Source of the DNA: UBA8401 sp041665525
GTDB taxonomy: Bacteria > Bacteroidota > Ignavibacteria > UBA10030 > UBA8401
NCBI GenBank assembly: GCA_041665525.1
Contig: JBAYIS010000008.1
Location: forward strand, 1-64,000
DNA: 64,000 nt
Direction of reading: 5' to 3'
Within the stretch, counting starts at the first letter, position 1; the number at the start of each line of letters is the position of its first letter. Of the stretch, positions 44,093-54,085 are shown piece after piece. Below the pieces are notes generated by a model. It saw nothing but the letters and a program-made list of their open reading frames with translations, was not told the origin of the DNA and did not search any database. The position numbers and the translations under genes were made by a program.

Positions 44093-45298
44093 CTATTGAT
44101 CCAAAGAAATCCACTCGTGCATCTTTTTCCACGTATCATAAATATTGTCTTTTATGATTTTGGGTCGATACTTTTCTCTGGGTGTTCCATTGAGATGATA
44201 CAATCTTTCCGTAGGGATTTGAAATACAATATGTGATTGTGATAAAGTAAATCCTTCAATCGCGCCAAGTAATCCTGCCATTGTTGTGCCGACAACTGTT
44301 GCTCTTCCTATGCCGTCAAAGCCTATGGCAATTCCTTCTCCCATGCTTCCCGTCCAGTGTCCGACCATGAGTAATACTTCCTTTTCATAGATTGGTTTTC
44401 GAGGACTTACATATTCAATCCAGCTTCATTTGACTTTATATTTGGTTTCAAAAGTTTCGTGCTTTTGATAGGGCATCTCTTTTTTTATAAACCTTCCCAT
44501 TATTGCTCGGGCGACTGCAGAATTTCCTCCGCTGGGAGTTTCTGTTAAATCAATGATCAATTTGGAAGTATTCCATAAACTGTCGATTGCAGCATCGAAC
44601 GCCGAAATTAAATCATTGTCATAAAGTGAATTGTTAATCTTAATGAATCCGACATTGTTTTTTAGAATTCCGTGGTCAAGAAGATGTGAAGCATGAACGG
44701 GTATTGTGTATTCATCGGGAAAGTATTCCTTTTCAATCCCTTTTTCCAATATTGATATGACTCTCTTTTTGTCATGCGTTCCGGCAAAGATCATATTTAA
44801 GGCATACTCGTACATCTCATCATTATACACACTGGTATATTTGGGAAGGAAATTGGAAAGGAGATTATCAATATCTATCCCGTCGTACTTAATTACCTGC
44901 ATACCAGGTTTAAGTCCGCAACGTTCGGAACGATAGTTTTGACGGATATCAGTAATGAAGTAACCGCCGTTTTTCCTTTGAATGTAAATATCGGAACCAG
45001 ATGGTATTATGTTATTTGAAGAATTGAGATTTGTATTTAATGATATGTGACCGTTGTGCAACTCTATAATAATACGTTCGAGGAATCCGATAAATTCATC
45101 CCGATTGCGTAGTGTGTCCGCCAATGGCTGGTAAATCTCTTTGACTTTATCCCAATCAATCCCTCGAATTTCCAGATACGCATCGTTCTCTTTCACAGTT
45201 GTCCAAAACTCTGAAAAGTCTTTTTGAAATATTGTTTGACTGTAAACAGTTATTGGATTGAGTATCAAAAGCACGGTCAACAGTGTAATATTTTTCAT
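44093..45298 (-). pseudogene. S41-family peptidase interrupted by an in-frame TGA
   Basis: The frame from ATG 45298 encodes a signal peptide (MKNITLLTVLLILNPITVYS), a PDZ-like part (GYFITDIRQNYRSERCGLKPG) and the first half of an S41 domain (NVGFIKINNSL, LIIDLTETPSGGNS), then TGA at 44426-44428. The same frame continues without shift as SWIEYVSPRKPIYEKEVLLM, GHWTGSMGEGIAIGFDG (the region of the catalytic Ser) and ends at 44093. A single CGA-to-TGA change would explain it. The first product would lack the catalytic Ser, so the gene is probably inactive. The start overlaps the AHSA1 gene by four bases. Confidence 0.8.
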
Positions 45299-45717
45299 AA
45301 AGTTTCCGCGATATCTTTGAGAGCTTTCAAAACAGGATTTTCTTCTCCTTGTGGTTCTTCTTGAACCGCATTTGGCCGGTTGTCTTCTTGTATAATTTCG
45401 AGTTTAGTTTGTCCGTTTGTGTCTGTCAAAACATACTTCATGATAAAATAGTTTTCGGGTTTGTCTTCAAGATCAGGCCGTGGTGCAAACAAGCTGTACT
45501 GTAGTAATTCGTTTTGTCGAATGTCTAAAACCGTTCCCCACTGTTCAAATATTTTGCCTTTCCATTCGGTTTTAAACCGAATGCCACCGCCAACATTCCA
45601 GTGAGTCAATAATTCACTTCCATACTGCCACTGCTTTACGAATTCAGGTTTTGTCAGGATGTCCCAAACTCTTTGAATGGAAGCGTTAATGTAAACCGTG
45701 GAGATATTCGTTGCCAT
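45295..45717 (-). CDS. AHSA1/SRPBCC-domain protein
   Basis: A 140-residue START-like domain protein (activator of Hsp90 ATPase homologue type): VYINASIQRVWDILTKPEFV at the start, TEWKGKIFEQWGTVLD in the middle and a C-terminal helix. Such proteins bind small hydrophobic ligands; no specific role is known here. ATGA overlap with the S41 gene places both in one transcript with nudK likely following. AT-rich like its neighbours. Confidence 0.82.
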   Translation of the reverse strand: MATNISTVYINASIQRVWDILTKPEFVKQWQYGSELLTHWNVGGGIRFKTEWKGKIFEQWGTVLDIRQNELLQYSLFAPRPDLEDKPENYFIMKYVLTDTNGQTKLEIIQEDNRPNAVQEEPQGEENPVLKALKDIAETL

Positions 45718-45878
45718 TTTTTATGCTTTCCTTTCGCTGTGAATAAATTTGTTCGATTTTTAACTCGTTTCGACCTGTTCCCGCGTGACGGATGAGCGCT
45801 TAATTTAGTTTTTGCTTCAAGAACTAGCAAGCAGAAGTGGATAAAAATGTTTCTGAAGACGGTGGTCCGTTGTCTTCG

Positions 45879-45975
45879 GCAGCCTGATCGAAAAGTGCTC
45901 GGACTGATGATCTCCATTAGAATGGATCGGAAAAAAGGAGAGGTGCGATCGAAACTGGCAAGCGATTTATTGTCA
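45879..45975 (+). pseudogene. Probable decayed copy of the phoH 3' end
   Basis: From CTGATCGAAAAG (45884) to TTATTGT (45974) the sequence follows the last 100 bases of phoH (43036-43131): CTGATTGAAAAA, GATCT, GAAAAAAGGAGA, TCGAAACTGG, CAAGC and TTATTGT recur in order. A nine-base loss between the two ACTGGCA repeats of phoH and small shifts destroy the frame. The similarity stops at the phoH stop codon. Alignment was done by eye. The rest of the gap from 45718 to 46083 shows no gene. Confidence 0.5.
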
Positions 45976-46083
45976 TCCATCCCTTCTTTTACAACTGGCG
46001 TACCATTTATATTGATTTCAATTCATGAAGTTAATACTTTAACATACAGGTTCACTCTTTTCCTCTATCCAATGGAGTGATGT

Positions 46084-48888
46084 ATGAAACTTCGTTTTGC
46101 AGTACTGCTTGCGCTGATCCCCGCCGTGGTGTTTGCCGGGGTTACAGGAAAGATTAAAGGCCGGGCAATTGATAGATCTTCCGGTGAAGCACTTGTTGCT
46201 GCGACGGTTGCAGTAGTCGGCACACACTACGGTACGGTCACTGATGTGAACGGTGAATACTTCATCTTGAATGTGCCAGCCGGTGATTATCAGGTGCGCT
46301 TTTCTTACCTGGGATATCAAACAGTAACCGTGACCAATGTGATCGTCAGTCCTGATCTTTCTACGGAGGTGAATGCGTCTTTGACCTCTGAAGGAATCGA
46401 AATGCAGGAAGTAACAATCTCAGCGGAACGATTGGCGTTTCAGAAAGACGCTACTTCCACATTAACGACCATTTCGGAACAGCAAATTCAATCTCTTCCT
46501 ATCAGCACTTTCACGCAGGCACTAGCGCTTGTTACGGGATTTGTCTCCAGCAATAATGGAAGCGGGGATGACGGCATTCACTTGCGCGGCGGACGTTCTG
46601 GTGAAGTAACGTATCTTATCGACGGTATCAGAGTTGATGACCCAATTTACGGCGGCCTGGCGATGGATCTGCCCCGGAGCGGTGTTTCATCGCTCACGGT
46701 AATGAGCGGAACCTTTAATGCGGAATACGGCCAAGCACAATCCGGCGTGATTAATGTGACAACGCCCGAAGGAACTTCGAAATATCAGGCATCGGCGCGG
46801 ATAGGGACCGATAATTTCGGAATAGAATCGAACACGTGGGATAATTACGAAATGGAATACCGGGCCGGCGGCCCCGTTCCGTTTATTTCGGGCGGCGATG
46901 ATCAGCTGACACTCTTCGTCAACGGGGACCGCACGCTGACAAGAACATACCTCAATACTGTCACCGGTCCGCAATACTCCACCAGAAGCGGAAGAACAGT
47001 ACAACATGAATTCGATTTCGGATTGTTTGACCGGAAATCACGCTTCACGGGAAAACTGACCGCACGTCCGATCCAGAATATCAAGGTCAATGCGAGTGGT
47101 TCGTATTCCCAGCGTCATTGGAGAGATTACGACCATTATTTTAAGCAGCATCCGGAATTCAATGATCAGCAGAAATTGGAAAGCCAGTTATACTCCATTG
47201 CGCTGACCCACACACTCAGCAACAGCACGTTCTACGAAGTGAAGTTCTCATATTTTGCGAAGACAAGTAATTCCTTTACGTTTGACGAGGACGTGCAGGG
47301 AGACATAACATCCCGATTCAAACGAGTGTTCAAGCCGGTGAGTGATGCTGTTGCGTTCGATTCTACGTCGAATTATGAATTTGCCGGCTATTATGCTCAA
47401 CCGCTCCGGTTTGCGGACATCCAGAGTTTTGGTCACAGAAAACTGGGGGAGGACCTGAAGGATACATCCGGTACGTTGCTGGCGAAAAAAGGGGAATATA
47501 TTACCGATGCGATGATCCAGACATTAGCGGATCAGGGCATTCTTCAGGCAATCGTCATGGTCCCGTCTGTCGACGATTATTTTTCAGAATCCAAAACACA
47601 AACACGGACACTTATCGTCAATTTGACAAGTCAGGTGGATGAACACAATCTGATTAAAGCCGGCATCGAAGCAAAAACACACACGCTGAATAATTTTTGG
47701 ATCAGCGGCATCAACACCTATTGGGACCATCTGGATGATTCTTACTCGTTCTGGAAGCGGCATTCAGAGGTTACTGCGTACGAATTCAGTCCGGTGCAGC
47801 TGTCCGGGTATCTACAGGATAAACTCGAGTATGACGACATCATTTTGAACATTGGATTGCGGTTGGATTATCTGGACAGTAAGACCGTCGATATTTATTC
47901 TATCATCAATAACCCGGCCGATTCGTTACTGCGGAAATCGAATGTGAATTCAAAACTGCATATCAGTCCGCGCATCGGATTCGCCCATCCGATCACCGAG
48001 GCGATCAAGTTCCGGTTTTCCTACGGTCAATTCTATCAATATCCGGATTTCAATTATCTTTACCGACGATTCAATCAGAACGATCCATCGTTCCCGTTTC
48101 CCGATCTCAGTCAGGGCTATCTGCCGTTTATCGGCAATCCAAACCTGAAGCCGGAAGTGACCAATGCATATGAGTTCGGGACGGAGTTCGAGCTTGCGGA
48201 GAATCTTTCCGGCAGTGTCACCATTTTTTACAAGGATACATACGACTATATCTCAACGCAGCGGATCGATGTTCGTCCGTACGCTTACACACAGATCGTG
48301 AATCTGGATTATGCGAATTCACGCGGTGTTGAAATCTCGCTGCGGAAACGACTATCGGAACATTACTCCTTTCAGTTGAACTATACGTACTCACGTGCAG
48401 AAGGGAATGCCGATTATTGGCAGTCCCATACGGATGAAGCGATCCTCTCATCCGTGTACGGAATCGTCGCCCCGAAAAGGACAATCACTCTCGGTTGGGA
48501 CCAGCCACACACATTGAATTTCAACGGGACACTTTCCTATGCAACGTGGGGCGCAAGCATGATCGGCCAGTTCGGAAGCGGATTGCCGTATTCACCCGCC
48601 GATGCGCGCGGCAAGCCGGTCGGCGAACGGAACAGCGGACGAATGCCGTGGACAGGGACGGTGGATGTACGTCTCTTTAAGCAGTTCGATTTTGGTGAGT
48701 ATCATATTGTTTTGTTTAGCGATATCGATAATCTATTCAACCGCCAGAATATTTACGATGTTTTCACCAGCACCGGCCGGCCGGACTATTCTGCTAATCC
48801 CAACACCAGTATAGAGAGCGCACATCGTCCGCAATGGTTCGGTCCGCCGCGGCATGTTGAACTCGGCCTGGAAATTCGATTTGAATAA
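46084..48888 (+). CDS. TonB-dependent receptor with carboxypeptidase-regulatory N-domain
   Basis: A 934-residue outer-membrane receptor. Signal peptide (1-18), CarboxypepD_reg-like domain (about 22-110; GKIKGRAIDRSSGEALVAAT, GYQTVTVTNV), plug (YLIDGIRVDDPIYGG, SLTVMSGTFNAEYGQAQSGV) and barrel with FIGNPNLKPEVTNAYEFGTE. Clear homologue of 1269-3779 in the N-terminal half. It starts the second cassette: TonB receptor, secreted protein (20-base gap), PorV-like protein (seven-base gap). Substrate unknown. Confidence 0.88.
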   Translation: MKLRFAVLLALIPAVVFAGVTGKIKGRAIDRSSGEALVAATVAVVGTHYGTVTDVNGEYFILNVPAGDYQVRFSYLGYQTVTVTNVIVSPDLSTEVNASLTSEGIEMQEVTISAERLAFQKDATSTLTTISEQQIQSLPISTFTQALALVTGFVSSNNGSGDDGIHLRGGRSGEVTYLIDGIRVDDPIYGGLAMDLPRSGVSSLTVMSGTFNAEYGQAQSGVINVTTPEGTSKYQASARIGTDNFGIESNTWDNYEMEYRAGGPVPFISGGDDQLTLFVNGDRTLTRTYLNTVTGPQYSTRSGRTVQHEFDFGLFDRKSRFTGKLTARPIQNIKVNASGSYSQRHWRDYDHYFKQHPEFNDQQKLESQLYSIALTHTLSNSTFYEVKFSYFAKTSNSFTFDEDVQGDITSRFKRVFKPVSDAVAFDSTSNYEFAGYYAQPLRFADIQSFGHRKLGEDLKDTSGTLLAKKGEYITDAMIQTLADQGILQAIVMVPSVDDYFSESKTQTRTLIVNLTSQVDEHNLIKAGIEAKTHTLNNFWISGINTYWDHLDDSYSFWKRHSEVTAYEFSPVQLSGYLQDKLEYDDIILNIGLRLDYLDSKTVDIYSIINNPADSLLRKSNVNSKLHISPRIGFAHPITEAIKFRFSYGQFYQYPDFNYLYRRFNQNDPSFPFPDLSQGYLPFIGNPNLKPEVTNAYEFGTEFELAENLSGSVTIFYKDTYDYISTQRIDVRPYAYTQIVNLDYANSRGVEISLRKRLSEHYSFQLNYTYSRAEGNADYWQSHTDEAILSSVYGIVAPKRTITLGWDQPHTLNFNGTLSYATWGASMIGQFGSGLPYSPADARGKPVGERNSGRMPWTGTVDVRLFKQFDFGEYHIVLFSDIDNLFNRQNIYDVFTSTGRPDYSANPNTSIESAHRPQWFGPPRHVELGLEIRFE

Positions 48889-48908
48889 TTAAGCACCGGA
48901 GAAGATCA

Positions 48909-51893
48909 ATGGTTATCAGATTATTGTTCCCGGCACTGTTCCTCGGTATCCTCTTCTTGCATGCCCAGGAAGGGATGTCGAAGCACCAGTACTACAATGG
49001 CATTCTCGCTCCGCAGCGGGAATACAAGCCACTCGTGCCATTCGCGAAGACCAACGCCGTCGCGGACAGAAAACTCTCCATTATGAACGTCGGAAATGTT
49101 TGGGCGCGCATCTCAAACTTTGCTACGCTTGGTTACGACGGGTGGGGTGCATGCTATGAGTTTCCGGCGAAATCTGGAATAACATACCGATGGACAATGG
49201 CGCCGCTGATTGGTGCAAAGAAGAAGGACGGTTCACTCTATGTTGCCAGCGGTACATGGGGCGCCGCTCGGAACAGCGAAGATGAATTTCAGCCGGTGAA
49301 AGGTTTTGATGCCGGTAAGGAAGATGAAAAAGCGAATATTGGCATTGCATTCAGCGACAATAAAGCCAGCTGGCCGGCCGTCTGGCCGAATACACTGCCG
49401 ATTTCTTCACTTCCCGCCAACGCCCGGAAACTATCGGCTGCAGGTCTCACCTATGCGCAACCGCCGGTCGGTTCATCCGGATTTCCCGGCGTTGTAAACG
49501 GAGAAGTGCGCGCCACCCGCGAAGCCTATTTTGTTGTAACGGATAATGATTCCATTGCCGGAAATAAACCGAGACCAATGGATATCCGTGTGGATATGTG
49601 GGCGCTGCAATGGGACGATATCCTTAATCAAAACTTTATCATTTATAAAATGCTCTTGACAAATGTGGGAACCGATACGCTGAATGATGTCTTTATCGGT
49701 ATCCATGATGATCCGGATTGTCCGGAACAAGGAGGTGCGGAATGGACAGATGATTATGCAGCCTTCATCGCACCGGGAACGGATGTGTCAGGATATAACG
49801 TGCAGCAGGATTCGTTGTTGTGGAACTTTTCTTACCTGTGGGACGGCGACGATAAAGTACAGGGACTCATCGCAAAAAATGTAGGCTGGGTGGGATTGAA
49901 ATTCCTTGAGACACCGGATGATCCGAACACAGGAAAACCAAGAGGCATCTCAACATTTCAGGTCTTCGAATATTCTGCAGCCCCTCAGTCGGAAGCGACT
50001 GAATACAATCAACTGGCAGCGGGTATCATGGCGCCGCAGAATGTAACACCACATGCAAAAGACTGGACGCAAACTCCGAATTCTTATGGTCCGGATATTA
50101 CGTATGTGGTCGCCAGCGGCCCGTTTACACTGCTTCCCGGGAAACAGTTGAACTTTGCCTTTGCGACCGTTCACGCGGCAAATAAGAGCGACCTGTTCAA
50201 TAATGCGATGTTCTGTCAGTTACTGTATAATGCACAATACCAGGCAGCAGAACCGCCGCCCGAACCGAAAGTTCAGGTTTCGGTGAGCGATCGTCAGGTA
50301 ACTCTCTACTGGGACGACCGGTCAGAAAAAGGAATCTATTATAAAGCCGACAGCACTGTTGATCACATAAACGACCGTCTGACAAGATCCAATGCATTTC
50401 AGGGCTATATGATCTATAAAAGCACAGACCGTGGAATCACATGGGGAGAGAAGATCACGGATGTGAAAGGAGGATTCAAATACTGGAAGCCTCTGGCGCA
50501 GTACGATCTTGCCGATAACATAACCGGCGAAAGTTCGTTGGAACTTGGCCGGTATTTCTGGCTGGGAGATGATACAGGGTTGCGCCATTCTTTTGTGGAC
50601 AGGAATGTATCGAACGGGTATGAATATTGGTATGCTGTCTGCGCATACGATGGGAATGACGGCAATGTACCACCGCTTGTCAATTCCATCAAAGCGGACC
50701 GACAACAACTCGGCGGCAATACTGTTGCAGTACTTCCTGCAACGCCGTTAAAAGAAATTATCCCTGGTGCGCCGGGCGGACAGCCGACATTGATTGCCGG
50801 AAGGACGCAAGCTGTACCGTTAACGAAAGCAATCAATCCTTTGCATGTTACTGGTGAAGATTATGTGATCTCTTTCAATACTGCCAATCCATCAGACAAG
50901 CGATATTCGGTCCATTATGCTTCGACACAACAACCGGTATTCGTCTCCGGTACGATCACCAAAGACTCCCTGACCAATGTTCCGTTCTTTAATCCACTGA
51001 ATGATAATGCCGCGATATTCGATGGAATCCGAATGGAAGTGGTCGATCTGAAAACCGGTATTTATGATCTGCAGCAGATCTATCCGTCTCCGGTAAAAAA
51101 ATTGAAATTGAAATCATGGCGTCATTTTAATGTCGATTCCTCCGGCAGCGGACTTACTGATGACTTTGAAGTGTATTTTGGTCAGAAGGATTATTCGGAT
51201 ACGTTATGGAGTTATGGCGGAAAAGCACTGAACCAGCGGCAATTGGTGAAGGCGCCGATATATATCAGGAATATAACGACCGGTCAACGGGTAGTCCCGT
51301 TGCTGGGAATGGGGTGGGACGGAACGTTTGATGTTGATCGTGGTGACACACTGACAATCTGCAATGTAAAATACGATACGTTAACCACTGTAAAAACAAC
51401 CGGAGCAATCAAAGGGGTTATTGCCCCATTGACGTCGTTTAACTATGTGTTAATCTTTGATTCAACGGCGTCAATTGCTCATCCAGGAGATAAATTCAAT
51501 ATCGTAACGAATCATCTGATCACCTCCACCGATACGCTTCTCTTAAAAACGATTAAACAAAGTGCTGCGGCTCTGACGGAGAAAGGGTTGGAAATTACCG
51601 CAGTACCAAATCCTTACGTCGTCAGTTCCTATTTTGAGACGAATAAATTCGGTGTGCAGAAGGAGATACAATTCCACCACCTTCCCCCCGAATGCACCAT
51701 ACGCATCTTTAATGTCGCGGGTGATCTTGTTCAGACGATCGCGCACAACGATGCGACGGCTCGTCAGGCGACCATTGCATCATGGAATTTGCAAAGTTAC
51801 AACGGACAGGAAGTATCATACGGCATCTACATCTACCATGTGGATGTTCCCGGTGTCGGAGAATATGTTGGTAAACTTGCGTTGATCAAATGA
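48909..51893 (+). CDS. Large secreted protein with C-terminal FlgD-like/sorting domain
   Basis: A 994-residue exported protein (signal MVIRLLFPALFLGILFLHAQ). The body is beta-rich, with a fibronectin-like or immunoglobulin-like segment around 455-610 (VSVSDRQVTLYWDDRSEKG). The C-terminus has ITAVPNPYVVSSYFE followed by IRIFNVAGDLVQTI and GIYIYHVDVPGVGEYVGKLA, a FlgD-like domain used as a sorting tail in this group. No enzyme motif is seen. Its tail matches that of the truncated protein at 2-142. Position between a TonB receptor and a PorV-like protein suggests a surface assembly with them. Confidence 0.72.
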   Translation: MVIRLLFPALFLGILFLHAQEGMSKHQYYNGILAPQREYKPLVPFAKTNAVADRKLSIMNVGNVWARISNFATLGYDGWGACYEFPAKSGITYRWTMAPLIGAKKKDGSLYVASGTWGAARNSEDEFQPVKGFDAGKEDEKANIGIAFSDNKASWPAVWPNTLPISSLPANARKLSAAGLTYAQPPVGSSGFPGVVNGEVRATREAYFVVTDNDSIAGNKPRPMDIRVDMWALQWDDILNQNFIIYKMLLTNVGTDTLNDVFIGIHDDPDCPEQGGAEWTDDYAAFIAPGTDVSGYNVQQDSLLWNFSYLWDGDDKVQGLIAKNVGWVGLKFLETPDDPNTGKPRGISTFQVFEYSAAPQSEATEYNQLAAGIMAPQNVTPHAKDWTQTPNSYGPDITYVVASGPFTLLPGKQLNFAFATVHAANKSDLFNNAMFCQLLYNAQYQAAEPPPEPKVQVSVSDRQVTLYWDDRSEKGIYYKADSTVDHINDRLTRSNAFQGYMIYKSTDRGITWGEKITDVKGGFKYWKPLAQYDLADNITGESSLELGRYFWLGDDTGLRHSFVDRNVSNGYEYWYAVCAYDGNDGNVPPLVNSIKADRQQLGGNTVAVLPATPLKEIIPGAPGGQPTLIAGRTQAVPLTKAINPLHVTGEDYVISFNTANPSDKRYSVHYASTQQPVFVSGTITKDSLTNVPFFNPLNDNAAIFDGIRMEVVDLKTGIYDLQQIYPSPVKKLKLKSWRHFNVDSSGSGLTDDFEVYFGQKDYSDTLWSYGGKALNQRQLVKAPIYIRNITTGQRVVPLLGMGWDGTFDVDRGDTLTICNVKYDTLTTVKTTGAIKGVIAPLTSFNYVLIFDSTASIAHPGDKFNIVTNHLITSTDTLLLKTIKQSAAALTEKGLEITAVPNPYVVSSYFETNKFGVQKEIQFHHLPPECTIRIFNVAGDLVQTIAHNDATARQATIASWNLQSYNGQEVSYGIYIYHVDVPGVGEYVGKLALIK

Positions 51894-51900
51894 GGGCCCT

Positions 51901-52935
51901 ATGAAAAAGAACATACTTCTGATCCTGTTCATCGCACTCCAACCGGCACTGCATGCACAATTCGATAACGTCGGTACATCGGCAATGAATTTTTTGAAGA
52001 TCGGCGTCGGCGCGCGCGGCATTGCTATGGGATCGTCGCAGGTCGCATCGGTGAACGATGCCACTGCGCTGTACTGGAATCCTTCCGGCATTGCAAACCT
52101 GACGGCGAATCAGGTGCTCCTTTCCAATAATAACTGGATCGCAGATTTGAGCCACAACTTTCTGGCTGCCGTAGTTCCCGCAGGTGAATTCGGTGTTATT
52201 GGAGTGAGCGTGTCCTACCTTTCGATGGGCGACATGAAAGTGACGGATTGGGACAATACCTACGGAACGGGGCAAACGTTTTCCGCAAATAGTGCGGCAA
52301 TCGGCATCGGATGGGCGCGACACATGAATGACCGGTTTATGGTTGGTGTTCAACTGAAATTGCTGCATGAATCAATCGCCAATACAACGGCAAATTCCTT
52401 CGCGGTGGATGTCGGAAGCCAATACGACATCGGATGGCTGCGATTGGGAATGTCGCTTCAGAATTTCGGCCCCCAAACCCGTTTGGAAGGAAGAGATCTG
52501 CTGATTCGAACCGATCCATTAACGGAAGTTGGTTCGAATCCATCCGATGTTACGGCAAATCTGGAAACGCAAAACTGGTCTCTTCCCATTGTCTTTCAGA
52601 TCGGCGTTGCCGTAACTCCGTACCGCGGCGAATATTTCCGGCTCAGCACCTCCGTGGATTACCGGGATGAAAGAGATTATCGTGCGCAAACCATGATGGG
52701 AGCGGAGTTTGTCGTTCAGGAAATGGTCTTTTTGCGGGGAGGTGTCCGGAATCGTGTGGTCAGCACCGTGTCCAACAGTACAATCGATATTGAACAGGAA
52801 TATCTGCTCAGTGCCGGTATCGGTGTCGTCTACGGAATTCCTACCACCGATCTGGTCGTGCATTTCGATTATGCATTTCAGGAACTGGCATTTTTCAATA
52901 ATTCACAGCTCATATCCGTTGCATTCGATTTCTAA
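51901..52935 (+). CDS. PorV/PorQ-family outer-membrane protein
   Basis: A 344-residue barrel protein with signal peptide (MKKNILLILFIALQPALHAQ), the family signature MNFLKIGVGARGIAMGSSQV and ALYWNPSGIANL, and a terminal strand SQLISVAFDF. Homologous to 144-1154. In the type IX system PorV shuttles cargo from the translocon to the attachment complex; this paralogue may be dedicated to the protein encoded seven bases upstream. The gene ends 22 bases before a convergent gene. Confidence 0.83.
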   Translation: MKKNILLILFIALQPALHAQFDNVGTSAMNFLKIGVGARGIAMGSSQVASVNDATALYWNPSGIANLTANQVLLSNNNWIADLSHNFLAAVVPAGEFGVIGVSVSYLSMGDMKVTDWDNTYGTGQTFSANSAAIGIGWARHMNDRFMVGVQLKLLHESIANTTANSFAVDVGSQYDIGWLRLGMSLQNFGPQTRLEGRDLLIRTDPLTEVGSNPSDVTANLETQNWSLPIVFQIGVAVTPYRGEYFRLSTSVDYRDERDYRAQTMMGAEFVVQEMVFLRGGVRNRVVSTVSNSTIDIEQEYLLSAGIGVVYGIPTTDLVVHFDYAFQELAFFNNSQLISVAFDF

Positions 52936-52957
52936 CGGTGGCCTAACACATTCTGCA

Positions 52958-53464
52958 CTACGGTTTGTCGCGGCCGACGAAGCGTCCTTCCCCGGATAGG
53001 AAACGGATCGCTCGGTCAACGTTTTTCATGACCGATTCGACATTCTTGAGTGATGCAATATAGCGTTTGATCTCTTTCCTGCGGGATGGAGGGAGATTAT
53101 CAAAAACAGAAAGTGCTCTGGCGTTCTTCCGTAACGCCAATGTGAGCTCCTTTGGCATCCGGACCGTGCGCGGTTTGGAATCGAATGCCACGCGGACATT
53201 CGCTATATCTCCCACATCAATTCCTGCCGCCATTCTCATCGGGGTATTTAAATACAACCGCCATTTCCCTTGATACTTCACAAGAGTTTGTGAAAATCGT
53301 TTTCCGTTCACAGTTCCACGGATAGGGATCGGACCTTTTTCCTTTCCGGATTGTGCAAAAAGGAAATGCAGCGACTTCTTCGATGGGATCACGAACGGAT
53401 TGATACCGATGATCATAATCCGTGCAGAAAACGAAACTGATCCGGGTTTTTTTGTTGTGTTCAT
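52958..53464 (-). CDS. YdeI/OmpD-associated family protein (DUF1905 plus YdeI tail)
   Basis: A 168-residue cytoplasmic protein. The N-terminal half (IPIRGTVNGKRFSQTLVKYQ, GKWRLYLNTPMRMAAGIDVG) matches DUF1905; the C-terminal half (ALSVFDNLPPSRRKEIKRYI) matches the YdeI/OmpD-associated region. Function is not established. ATG 53464 overlaps the stop of the upstream gene by four bases, so the two are co-translated; the longer frame to 53539 is rejected. Confidence 0.8.
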   Translation of the reverse strand: MNTTKKPGSVSFSARIMIIGINPFVIPSKKSLHFLFAQSGKEKGPIPIRGTVNGKRFSQTLVKYQGKWRLYLNTPMRMAAGIDVGDIANVRVAFDSKPRTVRMPKELTLALRKNARALSVFDNLPPSRRKEIKRYIASLKNVESVMKNVDRAIRFLSGEGRFVGRDKP

Positions 53465-53934
53465 TGCGGCACTTTCAATACCATCATCACAGCAGCAGTC
53501 AATGGCGTTACGACAGCGACAGCTCCCCAGAGGTTCCAAGCGCGAACCATCGAATGAAATTGATCCCAGTCCAACGTGCCCTTCGTTTCTGCATCGGCTG
53601 CAAGCGCATGAATTTTTTTCTGCAGCGGTCCAACTTTTGCCGTGAACGTTGCACCTGAAATACTAAAGAGAATGATCGGCCAGAGAATCCAGCCGGTCGT
53701 CAGCATCGGATATTGCCCGATGATCGCTGTCATGAATCCTGCAGCAACGATAACAATAACACAGGGAATAGTGAAATAGGTATCTGCATCAATAATTCCC
53801 TTCATGGTATGGGAAATGACGGAGATATTCTTTGTCCCTATGGCTCGATGCATCCAGAATAACCCGGTGATGATATTCCCTAAGAACAGCGCAACACCCA
53901 GTATGTGGATCAATTTATAGAATGAGTATTCCAT
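53461..53934 (-). CDS. DUF2269-type membrane protein
   Basis: A 157-residue protein with four predicted helices (LIHILGVALFLGNIITGLFW, FTIPCVIVIVAAGFMTAIIG, GWILWPIILFSISGATF, LWGAVAVVTPLTAAVMMVL). The layout fits DUF2269, predicted integral membrane proteins of unknown role. GGAAGG lies before the ATG. It is coupled to the YdeI-family gene by a four-base overlap. Confidence 0.7.
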   Translation of the reverse strand: MEYSFYKLIHILGVALFLGNIITGLFWMHRAIGTKNISVISHTMKGIIDADTYFTIPCVIVIVAAGFMTAIIGQYPMLTTGWILWPIILFSISGATFTAKVGPLQKKIHALAADAETKGTLDWDQFHSMVRAWNLWGAVAVVTPLTAAVMMVLKVPQ

Positions 53935-54085
53935 TACCTTCCCGTTGCGTGTAATATTGAAAGTGTTGTACGTGGGCTATATTCTATTGAAATGAACGCA
54001 CAATTGCAATATGGAATTGTTCCTCCATTGAACCTCTCCGCTGTTTTTAGTACGTTGTTCCATCCATTCATAAAAATATATTGTT

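Noticed and set aside
44426..44428. TGA in the S41 gene as a selenocysteine codon
   Set aside because: The position aligns with an ordinary residue before SWIEYVSPR, not an active-site Cys, and no selenocysteine machinery is in view.
45654..45980. A 108-residue minus-strand frame between the AHSA1 gene and the TonB cassette
   Set aside because: It overlaps the AHSA1 N-terminus in another frame and runs antisense through the phoH-like remnant, with no family resemblance.
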